Source of the DNA: JADJWR01 sp964610575
GTDB lineage: Bacteria > Pseudomonadota > Gammaproteobacteria > Burkholderiales > Burkholderiaceae_F
Assembly (NCBI GenBank): GCA_964610575.1
Contig: CAZSYX010000008.1
Location: 1 to 64,000 of the forward strand
Reading direction: 5' to 3'
DNA: 64,000 nt
Under the pieces are notes generated by a model. It had not been told where the DNA came from. It did no database searches and saw only the letters and a program-made list of their open reading frames with translations. Shown piece by piece: positions 61,127 to 64,000 of this stretch. Position numbers and translations under genes: made by a program. Numbering within the stretch: the stretch's first letter is position 1; each line of letters starts with the position of its first letter.

Positions 61127-63421
61127 CTACGCCACGGCGAGGCGGTCGGAAATGAAGCGGGCGACGTCGTCGGCCGGCAGGGGTCGGGAGAAGTAATAGC
61201 CCTGCAGTTCGTCGCAATGGCGCGAGAACAGCAGGTCCATCTGCGCCTGGGTCTCGACGCCCTCGGCGATGACCTTCAGGTTCAGTGCCTTGGCCATCGC
61301 CAGCACGGCGGAGGAGATGGCCAGGTCGTCCGGGTTGCCCGGCAGGCCGCGGACGAACGACTGGTCGAGCTTGAGCCGGTCGATCGGGAACTGCTTCAGG
61401 TAGCTCAGGCTCGAGTAGCCGGTGCCGAAGTCATCGATCGACATCTTCACGCCGCTGCTCTTCAGCCGCCGCACGGTGGCGATCGCGGCCTCGGCGCTGT
61501 GCATGATCACGCTCTCGGTGATCTCCAGTTCGAGGAACTCGGGCGCAAGCCCGGTGTCGCCCAGCACCGCCGCTACCCGGTCCGGGAAGTCGGGCTGGCG
61601 GAACTGCAGCGCCGAGACGTTGACGCCCACCGGCACGGCGATCAGCCCCGCGTCCTGCCAAGCGCGGTTCTGCCGGCAGGCTTCGCGCAGCACCCACTCG
61701 CCGATCGGTGCGATCAGGCCGCGCTCCTCGGCAATCGGGATGAACTGCCCCGGCAGCACCAGCCCCATGTCCGGGTGCTGCCAGCGCAGCAGCGCCTCGA
61801 GGCCGACCACCTGGCCGGCGCTGTTGACCTGCGGCTGGTAGTGCAGCACGAACTGCCGCTGCTCGACTGCACGTCGCAGGCTGGTCTCCAGCGACAGCAC
61901 CGCGAAGGCGCGGGCGTTCATGTCCTTGGTGAAGAACTGGAAGTTGTTGCGGCCCATTTCCTTCGCGTGGTACATGGCCGCGTCGGCGTTCTTGATCAGC
62001 GTGACGCCGTCTTCGCCGTCTTCCGGGTAGATGCTGATGCCGATGCTGGTGTTGATGCGCAGCTCGCGCCCGTCGATGAGATACGGCCTGCTCGACACCG
62101 CCTTGCAGACGGCGGAGGCCAGCCTCGCGGCGGCGTCGATGCTGCCGACGTCGGGCGCCAGCAGGATGAACTCGTCGCCGCCCAGGCGGGCGACGGTGTC
62201 GGTCTCGCGCAGGCACGCGCCGAGCCGCTCGGATACCGCTCTCAGCAGCCTGTCGCCGACCACGTGGCCGAGCGAATCGTTGATGTACTTGAAGTGGTCG
62301 AGGTCGACGAACAGCACGGCGAAGATCCTGCCGCTGCGCTTGGCGTGGCGGATCGCGTCGTCGAGGCGCTCGGCGTACTTGGCGCGGTTCGGCAGGCCGG
62401 TCAGTGCGTCGTGGAATGCCTGGTGGCGCAGCCGCGCCTCGCTGGCCAGCCGCTGCTCGTCGCTCTGCTCGCTGACGATGCGGTCGGCGCGGTGCGCGAG
62501 CAGGAACAGGAACAGGTACAGCAGCAGCAGGCTGCCGGCGACCGCGGCGACGATCTGCCACTGCGTGCGCTCGAGCTGGGCGACCAGATCGCTGACGTCG
62601 GAGTAGACCTCGAACACGCCCTCGATCGGGCCGTCGCCCTGCCGGATCGGAATGTAGGACGAGACCAGGTTGCGATCGACGATCACCTGCTCGAAGGCGT
62701 CAAAGCGGTCCCGGAAGGCGATGTTGCTGACCACGGCGCCCGAGCGGGCGCTCAGAAAGCCCGGGTTCGCGCTCTTGTCCTCGCCGATCTGCCGCGGGTC
62801 GCTGGAGAAGACCGTCAGGCCGCCGAGGTCGTAGATCTTCACCTTGACGACCTTCAGCCCGTTCATATGGCCGAGCAGTTCCTGGCGCAGCTGCTGGTTC
62901 TGCGGCTGGGCGGCAAGCTGCCCGCGGTCGAGCAGGCGCGCGCCGCCGACGAACTGCGAATAGCGCGGCCAGTGGGTGTTGGCGAACGCCTGCGTCAGGG
63001 CAACGTTGTTCTGCGCCTCGTGCTCCATCAGCGCTCTGAATGCCAGGTGGCGATTGAAGAGCAGCAGGCCGGCGATGACGATGACCACGGCGACCAGGCT
63101 CGCCAGCGACAGGTAGCGGCGCAGGCTGAACGGCGAGCGGCCGCTGGAGTCGTGCGGACGCGAGCCAGCGCCTTCACTTCGCGTCGACGGTGGCAGCTGT
63201 GCGCCGGCCTGGACCGGCTCGGCGAGGGCGCGTTCGACTCGGGCGTCACTACGATCCGGCGTGTCGCCCCGCTTTCGACGGATCCACGAGTACGGATCGC
63301 CCGTGCGCAGCTGTCTGTCGAACGCTTTCAATGCCACCCCTCGCCGGGCAATCGCGGCAACGATGGGAGTGCCCGTCTTGTCGATGACTTCTTGCTCTTT
63401 GACACGATCCGCGGCCCGCAC
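61127..63421 (-). CDS. Membrane GGDEF-EAL cyclic-di-GMP protein
   Basis: A 764-residue signalling protein with an N-terminal cytoplasmic extension (about 100 residues), TM1 (about 103-122), a periplasmic sensor domain, TM2 (about 290-312), a GGDEF diguanylate cyclase domain and an EAL phosphodiesterase domain. The active sites look intact: RLGGDEF (residues 413-418) and LEALLRW with the EAL at 542-544, plus the DFGTGYSSLSYLK loop. It could both make and break c-di-GMP. The GTG start at 63421 includes an unusual pre-TM extension; a later start is possible. Confidence 0.93.
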   Translation of the reverse strand: MRAADRVKEQEVIDKTGTPIVAAIARRGVALKAFDRQLRTGDPYSWIRRKRGDTPDRSDARVERALAEPVQAGAQLPPSTRSEGAGSRPHDSSGRSPFSLRRYLSLASLVAVVIVIAGLLLFNRHLAFRALMEHEAQNNVALTQAFANTHWPRYSQFVGGARLLDRGQLAAQPQNQQLRQELLGHMNGLKVVKVKIYDLGGLTVFSSDPRQIGEDKSANPGFLSARSGAVVSNIAFRDRFDAFEQVIVDRNLVSSYIPIRQGDGPIEGVFEVYSDVSDLVAQLERTQWQIVAAVAGSLLLLYLFLFLLAHRADRIVSEQSDEQRLASEARLRHQAFHDALTGLPNRAKYAERLDDAIRHAKRSGRIFAVLFVDLDHFKYINDSLGHVVGDRLLRAVSERLGACLRETDTVARLGGDEFILLAPDVGSIDAAARLASAVCKAVSSRPYLIDGRELRINTSIGISIYPEDGEDGVTLIKNADAAMYHAKEMGRNNFQFFTKDMNARAFAVLSLETSLRRAVEQRQFVLHYQPQVNSAGQVVGLEALLRWQHPDMGLVLPGQFIPIAEERGLIAPIGEWVLREACRQNRAWQDAGLIAVPVGVNVSALQFRQPDFPDRVAAVLGDTGLAPEFLELEITESVIMHSAEAAIATVRRLKSSGVKMSIDDFGTGYSSLSYLKQFPIDRLKLDQSFVRGLPGNPDDLAISSAVLAMAKALNLKVIAEGVETQAQMDLLFSRHCDELQGYYFSRPLPADDVARFISDRLAVA

Positions 63422-63701
63422 CTGAGCAGCACGACGTCACTGTACGTAGAAGCAGGTAGACCGATTACCGGTGAATGGATGAATCCGTTCGATCCATCCG
63501 CGGTGCCGAACCATCTTTATCGGTGCATCAGGCGTGCGCGGTCGTTGTCTGCGACAGAGGGGAAAGGCCCATCGTTCCGGCCGCTGCGTTGTCGTCGGCG
63601 CGTTGCCGCCGGGCGTGCTGCCAAGCAACCTGCGCCGACCAGTGGCAAGAGTCGGACGCCGGCCGGCGAGCGAACTCCGCGGCTCCTCGTTCTGATGTCG
63701 C

Positions 63702-64000
63702 CTACGGCGCCGCCAGCCGTATCCCTGCCGGCTCCGCCGTCAGGTAGCCGACCGCGGCGCCGAAGCGGTCGCGGTAATTGGCCCGCACCAGCGGCTCGAG
63801 CGTGTCGCGAACCTTGTCGTGCAGGCCGCGCACCCAGTCGCCGGGGTGCTGGAAGTTGCTGGCGATGTAGGTCCAGCCGTTGATCTCGTCGACCGCGTGC
63901 AGGCCGGTCGATTCGGCGCCGGCGGGGCAGGAGAGGATGCGCGACAGCTCCTTCGTGTCGACGTTGTAGGCCCAGAGGAAGTTGTTGACGTGGGTGTCGC
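63702..64000 (-). CDS. PhoX-like phosphatase, C-terminal part (continues past window)
   Basis: The last 299 bases encode the C-terminal end of a protein whose start lies beyond position 64000. The readable sequence DTHVNNFLWAYNVDTKELSRILSCPAG, followed by TGLHAVDEINGWTYIASNFQHPGD, matches the end of the DUF839/PhoX family, calcium- and iron-dependent secreted alkaline phosphatases. The reading frame ends with a TAG complementary to 63702-63704. The 280-base gap to the GGDEF-EAL gene holds no recognised gene. Only about 99 residues are visible. Confidence 0.75.
   Translation of the reverse strand, partial: DTHVNNFLWAYNVDTKELSRILSCPAGAESTGLHAVDEINGWTYIASNFQHPGDWVRGLHDKVRDTLEPLVRANYRDRFGAAVGYLTAEPAGIRLAAP

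Overview
The window is a GC-rich chromosomal segment of a proteobacterium, most likely a betaproteobacterium of the Burkholderiales type. This is inferred from the dnaA-dnaN-gyrB order at the replication origin, an E. coli-type GshA, DesA-type desaturase and MCT-type MFS genes, and gene families typical of that group; no 16S rRNA is present. No tRNA, rRNA, CRISPR array or insertion sequence was recognised. Coding density is very high. No gene-free gap exceeds 300 bases; the largest are 742-1004, 37485-37765, 52844-53128 and 63422-63701.

Region 1 (1-6440) is the replication core: the end of dnaA, a gap with DnaA-box-like sites, dnaN, and gyrB. gyrB is interrupted by a 575-residue in-frame intein placed directly before the TOPRIM metal-binding motif; the intein carries a LAGLIDADG homing endonuclease and an unusual helix-turn-helix insert. 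Region 2 (6484-18266) is a mixed housekeeping stretch: a PNPOx-like flavoprotein, an S26 peptidase homologue lacking its catalytic serine, a ChaN-like protein, a short core-type methionine synthase, an M17 aminopeptidase, dadA, folE next to a BLUF blue-light sensor, a threonine dehydratase-like enzyme, a Rieske oxygenase and an exported isoaspartyl methyltransferase.

Region 3 (18384-27492) is the most interesting. A QseB/PmrA-type two-component system (19015-21032) faces a five-gene operon on the other strand: a thermostable-hemolysin-family protein, an AMP-forming acyl ligase, a heme-oxygenase-like diiron protein, an SDR and a TPR protein. That operon diverges from an LTA-synthase-like membrane sulfatase. 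The shared 158-bp intergenic region holds two TTAA-N7-TTAA elements, each about 45 bases from one start codon, which match the PmrA/QseB operator pattern. I infer a regulated envelope-lipid or acyl small-molecule system.

Region 4 (27590-45961) holds nitronate monooxygenase, an aldo-keto reductase, a mandelate racemase-like enolase-superfamily enzyme with an altered catalytic lysine, a PlsC-like acyltransferase, prfC, a lipoprotein with a frameshifted PDZ lipoprotein upstream, an orphan HicA-like protein, dinB, a CBS protein behind a perfect FNR-type box, an MFS carrier, gshA, a small alarmone hydrolase and a beta-propeller lipoprotein. Region 5 (46109-51674) links lipid storage and desaturation (WS/DGAT, DMT exporter, DesA-like desaturase) and a periplasmic PQQ-type sugar dehydrogenase overlapping a diheme cytochrome c. 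Region 6 (51824-59236) has an exported alpha/beta hydrolase and a probable catabolic operon of an amidohydrolase plus a complete branched-chain-amino-acid-type ABC importer, ending in a GIY-YIG-like protein. Region 7 (59395-64000) has a small basic protein, an MFS exporter, a GGDEF-EAL protein and the C-terminal end of a PhoX-like phosphatase.
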